Origin: Maniola hyperantus
Lineage: Eukaryota; Arthropoda; Insecta; Lepidoptera; Nymphalidae
Reading direction: 5' to 3'
Assembly (NCBI RefSeq): GCF_902806685.2
Contig: NC_048543.1
Coordinates: forward strand, 9,148,106 to 9,212,105
Length of the DNA: 64,000 nucleotides
Part shown: piece by piece, positions 23,898 to 35,215 of the stretch
Layout: every line of letters begins with the position of its first letter
Position numbering within the stretch: position 1 is the first letter of the stretch
Notes under the pieces: model-generated
What the model saw: the letters and a program-made list of their open reading frames with translations, nothing else
What the model was told of the DNA's origin: nothing
Databases searched by the model: none
Program-made: the position numbers and the translations under genes

Positions 23898-24791
23898 AAA
23901 TCTAGCCTATTGGCAATAAATTGGCCTACTGTCTGTGCTATACTTACCTACTGTGCTTACAAATATAATCAGATATTTATGATTATCATAAGTAGGTATC
24001 TAAGGCTTAATATGTTGCCTATAAAACGTGGGTTGGGTTTAATAAATACAAATTAAGTGTTATGTAAATGACCAGAAACAATTTTCTTACGTTTCGTACT
24101 CTTGTCTAAAACTAAGTAGATAGGTACATAGGTCATAACCTGCCTATGAAAAGGACAAGTCATTATATAAATAAAGTTGTAAAAGGAATATTTACCTAGG
24201 TCTTTTATCTCTTTTATCTCAATAGATACCTTTCAGAATAAATAATACCTGTCCCGGCTGTACTAACTTTTTAGAATAGCTGGATTACTTTATATTATTA
24301 GAAGACCTCATTGAATGATGTATGGCTAAACTATAAGAGGTATCTTAGCCCATTAGATTAGAAAGAAAAAGGGACAGAAAATGTCACGTGCAGCTATGGA
24401 TTTGTGTAAGCTATACCTACTAACTGAGTAGGTATAGTAGAAGAGTTCGTTATAAAACGACGAAGTATGGCCGCGGAGCCAGGCCGTCTGCCTCCCACGA
24501 CCGTTCGCGTCCTGCGTTACTCACCAATTCTCCTCTCATGTACGTAATTAGTCCATTAGCACGCACGCACGGCTCAAATGCTCAATTAGATCAACGACCG
24601 TCGGGAATAGCTGAGAGGATTACGTCCCCCGGTCTTATTGAAACACGGGATAAAACAGCAATTGACAGATAGCTATCATGAAATCTGCACATTATAAACG
24701 GTCCTGAGTCCTAACTTAGTAGGTATCCTACTAAGTAACCTATCGGGAAATACCCGATAATTTTGAAGCTCTTGTGGTATTATAAGTGAAA

Positions 24792-24849
24792 ATTGATTTT
24801 ATTAGATAATTTAGGCAATATATCGCCTAAATTATCTAATAAAATCAAT
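24792..24849. repeat. Perfect 25-bp hairpin
   Basis: Arms 24,792-24,816 and 24,825-24,849 pair without a mismatch around an 8-base loop (AATATATC). The stem is AT-rich. It could be a tiny palindrome left by a MITE. Its perfect pairing and short stem are unlike a typical animal microRNA precursor. Confidence 0.8.
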
Positions 24850-25163
24850 CCTATCTGTAATCTTTCGATAAGTTACTGTTCGATAAGCATCGTTGTTATA
24901 CCTACTTACTTATCAAAAATTGCATGGTCTTTTTTGACAAAATAACAATTTTGCTGAGTGACCTAGCGACATATTACAGATAGATAATTAATTTGATATT
25001 AAGTTCGGCCGGGATTTGTATACGCGAATTTTTCTTTTTTCTTTGTGAGTCTCCCAACGGAAAGAACTGAAATGAATATATAAGGTAGGTACGTATGGGT
25101 ACCTGCTGTATTGCTAGTTATGAAATTGGTAATTCATTACAAAACAAATGGGTTGGAATTATG

Positions 25164-25263
25164 TATAAAAGGTATAAAATATAAGTCGAACGCCCTCATT
25201 CGCAGAATGCCGCAGCCGGTTGGAAACAGCGGTTCCGAAGCCATTTTCCACTCATCCTGTCAG
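25164..25263 (+). promoter_or_regulatory. Candidate core promoter and short first exon
   Basis: Two TATA boxes (TATAAAAG at 25,164; TATAAAAT at 25,173) precede TCATTC (25,196-25,201), a match to the arthropod initiator TCAKTY. An ATG at 25,207 then opens 19 codons (MPQPVGNSGSEAIFHSSCQ) directly into CAG followed by GTGAGC, a good splice donor at 25,264. Its phase (0) does not fit TCAIM exon 2, and no downstream partner exon was found. It may be chance, a non-coding RNA start or an unrecognised small gene. Confidence 0.3.
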
Positions 25264-25667
25264 GTGAGCGCCTAATGTACAGCTATTTTATACCAGTAAT
25301 AGTTCGCCCGTCTTTCCCAACCCACTTATGTCTGTCTTCGTCAGACACGTAACATAAAGGAAATCTGGGTCTTAGAAATTTTATTTAAATCCAATATTAA
25401 ATGTTTTACACTTTGTACTTTCGGTTTGAACTGGTTTGTTTACTTTTCAATGTTTGGTAGGTATTTGGTTTCTAACCACTATTCGCTTTTATATGCAAAA
25501 TATTCCTATTAATAGAACTGTGTTAAGAACAATTAATCATAACATTGCAATGGTAAGTAATATCTGATTAAGATTCTAACAATAAAGAGGTATTTCTACA
25601 AGAATTCTGTAACCGCAGTCTTTATAATGTCTTTAAATGATTCATATAAACTACTTATGGACTACGA

Positions 25668-26030
25668 GCCAGCGCGTGCCAGACCTTCGTTATTTTATGA
25701 AAGCAGAAAATTTATCTGCGTATTGTCTCCAACACAGCGAGGAACGATCAGCGACTATATGAAGTTCGGATCATGGTGGCTTTGAGATATAACAGGTAAT
25801 AAAGGTGTAAAAAATCTTACATCAAAGTATAACGTCTATTTTTTTTATATGTTATTCGGAATAATATTAGAAATCACGTCATGCATTGCCAGACACTTGT
25901 CGTGGCAACTCCCTGCCAGACACTCTTAATGTTTATAAGTCGCTGATCGTTCCTCTCTGTGTTGGGGACAATATCTACGCAAAGAAACTTTAAGCTTTTA
26001 TAAAATAACGCGCTGGCTCTCTCTCTATTA
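25668..26030. repeat. Foldback element with about 75-bp inverted arms
   Basis: Left text 'CGTTATTTTATGAAAGC...CTGCGTATTGTCTCCAACAC' (25,690-25,760) is the inverse of the right text (25,938-26,010). The spacer includes 'TCCCTGCCAGACACTC'. A second, inverted copy lies at the left window edge. No coding capacity. Confidence 0.65.
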
Positions 26031-27123
26031 TGTTGCATGTCATGTTATATAACGAGAGCTATTTATTTTATTCACTGACTTCTCAAAATAATTATTTTTT
26101 CGGTAAACTTTTTCGCATAGTTCAATAATAATATAAGTATAACGACAGATTATATTCTTTAATAAGGAGAATCTTCATCTCCCATTTTATGTCCACTTAA
26201 TTTTATTTTAATTACATACCCGTCATGTACCTACTGTCCAACTGCAGTCTGCAACCTAAATTACAAAGAACCACTTAGATTCGTATTTCTACCAATGAAG
26301 CTTCGATTTCACTTCCCTGTAACAGGCTGCAGTTCGAAAGCGGTTATGTCCTTTACGTAATTAGAAATAGAGTTCTTTTTAGATGTGTTATACAGCAAAA
26401 TTGCATTGGTAGGTTCCGATTGCATTGGCAGAAGCCTACAAATGCATTGATATATACAGGAATAAAAATATCATAGAGTGATAAAGTTAGCTCGGTCTCA
26501 CATTGAAGGTCGTGGACACATTCCGGAAGATCAGCAGCGAGATACTCGCTAATCTTAACGCATATTATTTATTGATATTACTTATAGCTTTATCTGATTG
26601 GTAATACGCCATTCTGTTAATGTAGTCCATAATTTATTAATTGCTTGTCACTGATACACAGTAGTACCTATCTATAAAACAGGAAACCATGCTAAATGCT
26701 AATATTTTAAATAGGAGGTTCAAATTGCATGGATTTGATTGCATCAATGGTGAATTTTATTATGGTATTTAACTACATCCATCAAATCATCATCATCCAT
26801 GTAAAAATCTCATAAACTTTATATTCGTATTATTATACTTATGTATTCATAATTCATAGCCGAATGAATTTTGATTAAGATTCCGGTATCCACGTATGAT
26901 CAACAGGGAGACATCCATACTGTACCAATAATAACCTTGGAAAACTTGTTATGCTAAACATAATAGGTATCACGAAATGATCACGAACCAAAAATAAGCT
27001 TATTCTATCAAGCATATCACACGTTTCACACACAACACACTTCACCCCTAAATATATTAATGTGCTTAGGGCAAAAAATAATATGATATACTTTTTAGCG
27101 TTTAAACTACCGTGAGTGATTTC

Positions 27124-27379
27124 CATTCTAAATACTATCTGTCCCGGCTTTACTCACGTGTGTAGTCGACGTTAGCCCGACTAGTTTCGAACCCATACGG
27201 CAACATACGGAACATATACAACGGGCTCTACGGGCAGCGGCACGTGCGTCCCGCAGTCAAAACCGCGGCGCGTGCGCGAACGGACTCCCTTGAAAAAGGA
27301 CCCCGTATGGGTTCGAAACTAGTCGGGCTAACGTCGACTACACACGTGAGTAAAGCCGGGACAGATAGTATTTAGAATG
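27124..27379. mobile_element. Foldback element with 77-bp perfect inverted arms
   Basis: Arms 27,124-27,200 and 27,303-27,379 read as exact reverse complements by eye. The 102-base loop is CpG-rich ('GCGGCGCGTGCGCGAACGG'), unlike its AT-rich surroundings. The arms contain CACGTG and GTCGAC palindromes. No reading frame and no obvious target duplication. It is probably a young MITE or foldback element. Confidence 0.85.
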
Positions 27380-27391
27380 AATATGATATAC

Positions 27392-27538
27392 CCAGTGGCG
27401 TGCAGATCATAGAGGCATAAATGCACTGCTTACCCCAGTTGTAATAGCTCAATGCATATTTTCATTATGACCTGCATGTAAACAGGTTCCTACCTAACTA
27501 ATGCCTACCCTGGCTTCGAACACTGTGCACGCCACTGG
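27392..27538. mobile_element. 147-bp MITE with ATATAC target duplication
   Basis: Ends CCAGTGGCGTGCA (27,392-27,404) and TGCACGCCACTGG (27,526-27,538) are perfect 13-bp inverted repeats. They are flanked by ATATAC on both sides (27,386-27,391 and 27,539-27,544). The interior is non-coding. The superfamily is uncertain: the duplication is 6 bp, shorter than the 8 bp of hAT. Confidence 0.85.
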
Positions 27539-30500
27539 ATATACCTCCTACTTACTAGCTTCTTTGGCGATAATAACAGTTATTTAGGTTTATATGTACC
27601 TAAGTAAAAGTAGGCGTTAGGAAGGTTTAAGGAAAACAGAGCTGTCCTTACCGCATGCATGACTTATTTTGGAAAACCATAACCAAAATTTGGAAGATCA
27701 GTCACTGTGCGCACTGTGCATTTCTATTGTATCGTAGGCGGATTTCGAATCTATGCTCTTCTCTGAGTTTATCTTGCAGCTCTTTCATTGTGTTTTTTCT
27801 GGAATTATCACATTTTTATGCATTTTTAGCCTAGAAATGTGGTTTTTTGTTAATAGGTACCTTGTATTAGAATTTTATACATTGTGCTGTGGTCTTTCCA
27901 TAAACCCGAGGTTTTCGGTCACAGGTCTGCGAGTGTTGCCTCCTCTTTGATGTGATATCTAGGGGTCAGATCCTCAGAGTACATTACTTTGAGTGTTTGT
28001 ACTTATGATGGCGAGACACTGAAATTTTTGTAGTTCTTCTGGGCGGTAAGGATTAAGCATCTTTTTTTACTACAAGACAAACGAAAAAATATTATTAGGC
28101 TTTCTCTAAAAGACTTTTAACTTCAAATATAAGGAACTATATAAGATGAACTATAGATACCTACAAAACTGTTAATAAGTAGATAAGTAGGTAATATAAC
28201 GTAGCTAGTAGCTACTATTAGATAAGTATCCTGTGGAAACTCCTAGTTAAGAAAAATTTGTTTGACCGAACAGCGCTCAAGATCGGACAAAAAGGAGAAA
28301 GTTCAGTCAGAAAGCGGACCTGGGTGTGCATCGGAACAACAATTAGAAAACAAGATGAAAAGTTGCTTGTTTATTATGATGGTGTTTATGTTTCCACTTG
28401 GCCATGAAGCGCAAATGTTCAGTTACTCTTGAGTAAACTAGGAAGTAAAATTGCCCAATCAACCATAAGTACTTTAGAAGCACAAAGGCAATGATTTTGA
28501 AGTATAGGCAACTGCAGTAAATTGTCAAATAAGTAAGTTTTAGGTAGGTGCATAAGTAAGTATGTGAAGTTTAAAGTTAAAGGATGTGACTTTTTTACAG
28601 GAAAACCACCGGTCAGGGAAAATAGATTAGTAGGTACTAGGTAGGCACCTATGTGGCTATGAACTAACAGCCTACTTTCGTTTCGTATCCCATGTTACGG
28701 TGGTGTTGCTTTCTAATTATTATTTAATGTTTAACGAAAATTTAGCTGTTCCGTCATCTTTAACAGTTTTAATTGTGAAACACTGCACGGGGCTACATCA
28801 TTTATTTAAATTATGTGCTCGTATCGGTGGCTCGCGTCTATCAGACCGGTCCACACACGAACAGATACCTACTCACACATGTTTAGAAAAATATTATGGT
28901 CGAACTGTTGATATAAACCTGCTGAGAACTTGTAGCTGGAAGGATTGCTAAGACAAAGCTTGGTCAGAACTCCCAGTCGATGCTGGTTAAAAAAAGTAGT
29001 AATACTGGAACTGAAATACTCTAGATCAGGATAAAAATAGCGTTAAGGAAATATAATGTGCAGGAAGGAGGCGTCCATTACGGCCGGCGCTCACTTCGAG
29101 GAAAACGTACCTACGTAACAAATTGTTTTGACGACTAATTATTTTCATCAATCCTTTACTTAACATGAATATAATAATTTATTTCTGTCTTTACTAAAAT
29201 ATTACCCGCGACTTCGTCCGCGTCGATTTAGTTTTTGGGGTTCCGTACCATAAGGGTAAAACTGGACCCTATTACAAGACTCCGTTGTCCGTCCGTCTCT
29301 CTGTCCGTCTGTCACCAGGCTGTATCTTATGAACCGTGATTGTTAGACAGTTGAAATTTTCACAGATGAAGATGATGTATTTCTGTTGCCGTTACAACAA
29401 CAAATACTAAGTATAAACATAACATAGGTACCTATTATAAAAATAAAATAAATATGTATTTAAGAGGCTCCCATAAAACAAAACGTGATTTTTTTGCTCG
29501 TTTTCAGGGTAAAAAATGAACCCTTATAGGATCACTTCGTTGTCTGTCTGTCCGTCTGTCCGTCTGTCGTGTCCTAAAGGGTACTCCTCATTGACCTTTG
29601 AATCGTGAAATTTGGCAGGTAGGTAAAAGGAAAAATCCGAAAACCGTGAATTTGTGGCTAAATCACAAAAAAATATCAAAATGTGTTCAAGAACTAGTAT
29701 TTTTACCTTTCAAAGTAAGATTAATATACTAAGTGAAGTATTATATGAAAGGACTTTACCTGTAGATTCTATAGATTTTTACTTATTTTTACGCATACCT
29801 ACCTACTAGCTTTTGATTTATTTTGCAAAATGTCAAAAAGTTCGACTGTAGCACGGATCCCTCGGTGCGCGAGACTGACTCACACTTGGCCGGTGTTTAT
29901 AGATAATGGTACGGAACCCTTCGTGCACGAGCCCGACTCGCAATTTTCTGGTATTTTTAATACCGTGGGAACTCTTTGATTTTCCAGGGAAAAAAAGTAG
30001 CCTATGTCCGTCTCCAGGGTGCAAGCTTTTTCTGTGCCAAGTAGACGATGCCCGCGATTTACCTACCTACCTAAAATTTTGAAATGGCCTCCATGAAAAT
30101 TAAAAAAATATTAAAAAATGTTATTTCTTGAACAATGGTACGGAGCCTTAATTGCGCGAGTCCGACTCGCACTTTACCGATTTTTTATTAAGAGTAGGTA
30201 TAGTACCCACCTATATTATGTCGGATCGTGTCTACTTCATGATACTGTTGAACCAGTTCCTACTTTGTTTCCCAGGTGATCTTTTTCTAGGTATCTTGTC
30301 TATTAGGATGAGCCTCAAGAGGTCATGAAGGAATAGGTATACTATTCTATCCTCTTCACCTGTCCTCTTTTGGAGGTGGCAAAAAAAATCTAATATATGC
30401 AACCTCGCTTATGATATGATACTTGATCAGTCTTTGTATAAGTAGGTACTTACAACAAATGTGGAAGATAAATAAATAATCTAAATATATAAAAGGAAAA

Positions 30501-32514
30501 GGTGACTGTCTGACTGATTTATCAACGCACAGCTCAAATTACTGGAAGGATCGGGCTGAAATTTGGCATGCAGATAGCTATTATAACATAGGCATCCGCT
30601 AAGAAAGGATGTTTGAAAATTTAACCCCTAAGTAAAATAGGGATTTGAAATTTGTGTAGTCCACGCGGACAAAGTCGCGGGCATAAGCTAGTTTATTATA
30701 ATTTGCAAGTAAAACCCTATTTGAAAAATAAATAACATTATATCTATTATGAAAAGGTGTTAGGTATGGGGCGGCGCTAGTGAAATCAGCAACCGTGAAC
30801 TATAACGGCCTACCGATTGCATGCTTCGGTGGTTACCAATCCAATTTAGCTGTTTCCACTTTTTGTCTGTTTATCTACTTTTGACCTCCTCGGGTCGCTT
30901 CCTCATTACTGAGGTTTGTGGCTACTTTCTGATAACACCATCTTAATGATACTAATTGGACTTGGACAAGTCTTGTCCAACGCAGCCGTGTGATAGGCGC
31001 AGTAGATGCCAGAGTCAAGTGTTTCCTTCACCTGCTAGGTGATTCCCTAACTCAGTGTCTAACGCTGAATGATAGCCACTGAGCTCGTTTGACATTGATT
31101 GGTTCTACAATACTACTTCACTGGGTAAAATATTTTTTCGTAAAAAACCTTAGTAAGCGAATCACCCCGGGTCCGTCCAACGTCTCGCCCGGGCTACGTT
31201 CGCGTGGCCTCTTTCCTTCAATCTTCCTTCCTCCAATTAATTATCACCACTATATTATTATCAATTATCATCTTACAAATTAACAATTTTACCATCAGTA
31301 AGCGTAACATGTTACCTATTCTGAATACCTAAATAATTTGAATTTGAATTTAGGACTTACTTTTCCGCAGACAAAATATGTAAATATGTAGAGTTTTTAC
31401 GCCTAGAGTTTTTAATATGGTTTGACGTTGGTTCTGCGCTGAGTTCAAGTAATATTTAGCACTCGTCTCCGGCACCACATTTCGAAGCCATTTATTCGTT
31501 TCCGTTTATTACACAACAGTTCCGACTTTACCATTAGGCTAGGTTTTTTAGGTTTTGTTGTAACATCCTAGGATTTACCGTGGTTCGGGATTCTGGAGTA
31601 GCATGAGCATAATATTTACTACTAGGTATTATATAGACCTATATAGATCGTGGACAAAAACCTACGTGAAACCATTTAAAAATTAATAAGTCTACTAGAT
31701 ATTAGGGAACTTGTTTCTTTGTGACAATTGACAAATATGAGTCAGTGGACAATGTAGTGCCCCCGTTCCCCCTATTAAGCGTTTAATTAACGACACAATA
31801 AAGATGACCTCTGCAATGTAAGTAATCCTAGAGTAGAGACCGCACAGGTCAAGACCACAATCTGATTTCAGAGTAACCTTAAGTCGCGGTTTTAATTGTT
31901 GGATCCTTCAACGTTTGATTTAAGGAGTTAGTCCTCCTTTTGCGATGGTAGCAATAGAAAACGTGAAAAATAGGCAAAGAGTAGGAAAGCTCATTCGGAA
32001 TTTCGACTTAAAAATTTATCTGATTCAATATGAAATATAAGGGCCGCCCGACATTAACTTAGCAGTTACCTATCTCATGTTATTTGGTTAACTTTCATTT
32101 CATATTATGCTGGCATGAAAAAGGCGTGAAACAGAATGCACAGCTGGAATACTTATCTTTTCTTGTTCTTTACCCAAACCTACACTTTACAAGATCACAA
32201 ACCAGATTTGATTTTAATTTTCACTTCGCACCGAATTAAGAAAGAGTTGTTTAAAATCAGCCAATCCTTCCGGTGTCTTCCCAAAATCCCAATACTTAAA
32301 TCAATTAATATACTTAGTCTTGATGGCTCCACTTCTTAAATCCATTCTTGGTTTCCAAGGCCCCTGCCTTGGAAACCCTAGAAACCCTGCCGAAGGAAAT
32401 CTTTAAACGCCGCACCCTAACATTTATACGTGTCCGTATCGATAGCTCAGTCTATAGTAAGCTAAACTTTATGTGCCTAGTTCAATATTACAAAAAAATA
32501 CATTATAAGTATAC

Positions 32515-32640
32515 CACCCGCCCGCACACCCGCACACCCGCACGTCACTCGCGTTCGCCCACACCGGGTTAGTGCGGGGGCTGTACGAGTGTGCGGGACG
32601 TTCCCTCCCCAATTGCCATCTCAACCTGTTGCGTGTAGAA
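32515..32640. mobile_element. GC-rich MITE family, partial copy
   Basis: Right part of the family seen complete at 38,431-38,567 and 45,063-45,206: 'GGGTTAGTGCGGGGGCTGTA' then 'CCCAATTGCCATCTCAACCTG'-like end. The left end is replaced by repeated CCCGCACAC. Confidence 0.65.
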
Positions 32641-32654
32641 TAGAGTTGATACCT

Positions 32655-33260
32655 CACACATCATCAACCCATCGGCCATCACCGGCTTACCTACTACGCC
32701 CTAAGTATGAGATTTTACTTCTCACCAATTTTGAAGTTTCAAGAGTCGAAACAAAATAACGTCAAAGTAAAGTGGACCTACAGCTAGTCAAAAATTCAGT
32801 ACCATTGATTTTAATTTCGCAACGTTTCCGCTTGGAGCACGTAAATATTATGTACAAACTTGAGCATTTAATGCTCAAGTTAAGGGCCATTTTACTTTAA
32901 CCATTTTAGAGTATCTCGACTCTCAAATACTTACCTACTATCAACGTTGGTGAGAAGTAAAATCTTATACTAAGCATGCTGAGCACAGGTCTCCTCTCAG
33001 AATGAGAAGGGTTTGGCCATAGTCTATCACGCTGGCCAAGTACGGATTGACAAACTTCACACACTTTTGAGAACATTTATGGAGAACTTGCATGCAGGTT
33101 TCCTTACCTACGTTATTTTCCTTCATCGTTAAAGCAAGTGATACTTTAATTGCTTAAAAACGTACCCAATTCCGAAATGTTAAAGCATCCTGATGATTGA
33201 ATCCCGGGCCTCTTAATTACTTAGGAGGCCGACGACGTCTCAAGTCTCAACCACTAGGAT
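32655..33260 (-). mobile_element. SINE (minus) interrupted by a MITE
   Basis: Minus-strand copy of the tRNA-headed SINE, read from 'CCTAGTGGTTGAGACTTGAG' near 33,258 to the 'GATGATGTG' tail near 32,660. Between 32,704 and 32,971 it is split by an unrelated foldback insert listed separately. Confidence 0.75.
32704..32971. mobile_element. MITE with 25-bp terminal inverted repeats, nested in a SINE
   Basis: The ends 'AGTATGAGATTTTACTTCTC' (from 32,704) and 'GAGAAGTAAAATCTTATACT' (to 32,971) pair over 25 bp with one mismatch. Pairing continues inward ('AAGTAAAGTGG' with 'CCATTTTACTT'). CTAA or TAA on both sides is a plausible short target duplication. No coding sequence. Confidence 0.75.
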
Positions 33261-34117
33261 ATTTGGTAAAATGCACACAGGCAGAATGTCTATGTTAAGT
33301 TGATATAATAAGTTTCTAGCTTTAAAATTCCGCTTTTAAATTATTATTTAGATATTTTCAAAAAGAATGAAAATTGCAATTGAAAATTAAAGAGTTACCC
33401 ACCTAAGTACCTACCTATCTAATCTATTTATGATTAAAATAAACCATAATCCGTGTTCAATGTTCATGTGACGTTAGGTGGTGGAGACATAACAGGTTAG
33501 ACTAGTTAAGTTGAGATAGAGCTAAGAAACAGTTTTAGCACTTTACTATCAAGTTATTTAAGTCTACAGATAGGTAGGTAGGTACCTAGGTGTGTTCTTA
33601 TAAATCAAAAAGGTAGGTGTCTAGGTAGGTATAGTTTGTCAATAACCATTGTTTAACCAGATTTCTCTTTTCAGGGTGTCTTATGTTAGGCATAAAAGGA
33701 GGTGTATAGTTAGGTACCTACATACTTTTATGAGTAGGTAGGTGTACTTTCCAACGAGAAAATAACTCAAAATTAATTTTTTTGATGATTTTTTCCAAGT
33801 CGATTTTTCGCAACGTACAATAAATACACCTATAATCTACATAATTACCTATAGGTATCTAACGTAGCTTAGCTCTAAGTACTTCTAGAACGCTCCAGTG
33901 ACTTTGAGGATCATCTTTGACAGTAAAATGCTTAAGCTAAATTGTTAGATTGGGTCGCTAGGTACCACCACAACTGGTGATTATGCAAGTAGAAAATCAT
34001 ATAAACGCAAACAGGTTAAAGTAACATGATAGGGACCAATTAATAGAATGAATAGAGGTGAATATGTTAGTACATAATTATATTAGGTATAAGGTGTAAG
34101 ATAGTAGGGGTTGAACA

Positions 34118-34680
34118 ATGAGCAGAATGTGTAACGTACGTGGATCATCGCACGCTGTGCGGGAGGTGAGCGCGCTGGGGCGGCGGCAACAGCGCGGGCG
34201 CCGGCGGCCTGCTAGCGAAGCACACCAATTGAGCTACGGGCGCAGATCGAAAGTTCGATGCAAGATCGAGCGCGCATATGTAAATATCGGCACATTTACA
34301 AGCGAAAGGGTTCACCAGAGCGGCGCACTAAGCAGCGTTGCGCGGGAACCAGTCCGGTGAGATTCCTTCGACGTCCAATAGAAAAATGTCGAATGAACTT
34401 CCAAGCTCATCACATGCGCGAGTGTCTGATACGCGACACGGCCGCCACTCGACTGCCGTCGTCCACTGGCCGTCACTCTGTTGGTATATTTATCGCTTAA
34501 TTATTGAACTCGTCTCTATAACAATTATTATGTCTTGAGGCAGCTCGGCAAGTGGCAAGCGCTGAAGGCTGGCAGAGGACGTGCGGCGCACGGCGCTACC
34601 ACGTCTGCGCTCGACCGTTGCGTCACAATCCGCACTGTCGTCGCACGCGCAACCTTCAGAGATTTAATCTCGGTTAATTC
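34118..34680. promoter_or_regulatory. GC-rich island, function unknown
   Basis: A CpG-rich block in AT-rich DNA, similar in character to the island at 13.8-14.36 kb. It carries plus-strand donor-like sites (GGGAG|GTGAGC at about 34,168; GTCCG|GTGAGA at about 34,358), and on the minus strand CTACG|GTTAGT near 34,703. The short open frames are Arg-rich and not convincing. It could be an alternative dpp promoter, a promoter of an unannotated transcript or an isolated CpG island. Confidence 0.3.
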
Positions 34681-35125
34681 CGTGCACACTAGTCACTAAC
34701 CGTAGACTTCCAAACGCATAAACATTAGTACTTTCGGATCAAAACGCGTCTTTCCACCACCTGTCTTCACCACGTTCTTAATACATCCTACCCAATGTTC
34801 GTACTTCGTAGCTTTGTAGCTTGGACGTAGTTATTTCAGATTTCTTAGATTTCTGAACAGATCTAATAATAATAATTTCTCACTCCGCCGCAATATACAA
34901 AAGTAAGCAGGTAAGCACTTTGAGAACGTGAATGGAAGAACGCTACGAGGCAAATCTCCAACCTAATGGTCTGACAAAGGAGTCGGTGCTCTAATTAGGT
35001 AGGTATACGATGCCCTGATTAACAGTAACCGGCATTAGGGTAGGGCGCCGTCAGGTGACGTCCAGGGACCAGAGACGCCGCTTTGCGGGGACGTTGCAGG
35101 CACCTACCTTTACATTGCAGATAAA

Positions 35126-35215
35126 GTGCGCGACAGGTCGAGATGACAATCGGAGTATGGGGCGGGTGGACAACTGGACACGCCGCATGTCACCCGCGCT
35201 ATTCCGCACCGGGTT
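35126..35215. mobile_element. GC-rich MITE family, left-end fragment
   Basis: Begins 'GCGACAGGTCGAGATGACAA' and continues 'GGGGCGGGTGGACAACTGG', matching the left half of the copies at 38.43 and 45.06 kb. The right end is lost. Confidence 0.6.

Larger units (their letters stand above)
14990..24400. other. Gene-free, repeat-rich intergenic DNA
   Basis: I see no protein gene. The sequence is AT-rich and holds repeats listed separately plus smaller fragments: 'CCCGCGAGTTCATTTGCGTG' at 15,000-15,130, two abutting copies at 16,541-16,910, a 'CTGCCACGGCGAACTTCGTA' element at 17,148-17,370 and a minus copy at 20,505-20,720. Short hairpins sit at 22,577-22,605 (11-bp arms) and about 23,123-23,155. 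The stretches 15.2-16.3, 17.4-17.9 and 22.4-23.7 kb show nothing recognisable. Confidence 0.6.

Noticed and set aside
25207..25263. The 19-codon frame after the TATA box as TCAIM exon 1
   Set aside because: Its donor is phase 0, whereas TCAIM exon 2 needs phase 2; it is also more than 10 kb away.
28700..28951. 83-codon plus-strand frame as a gene
   Set aside because: No recognisable motif, no supporting splice context, and within the length expected by chance in a 64-kb window.
34118..34538. Overlapping 66-80-codon frames as small genes
   Set aside because: Frames in a GC-rich block, Arg-rich and without recognisable motifs; splice-like sites do not connect to TCAIM in phase.
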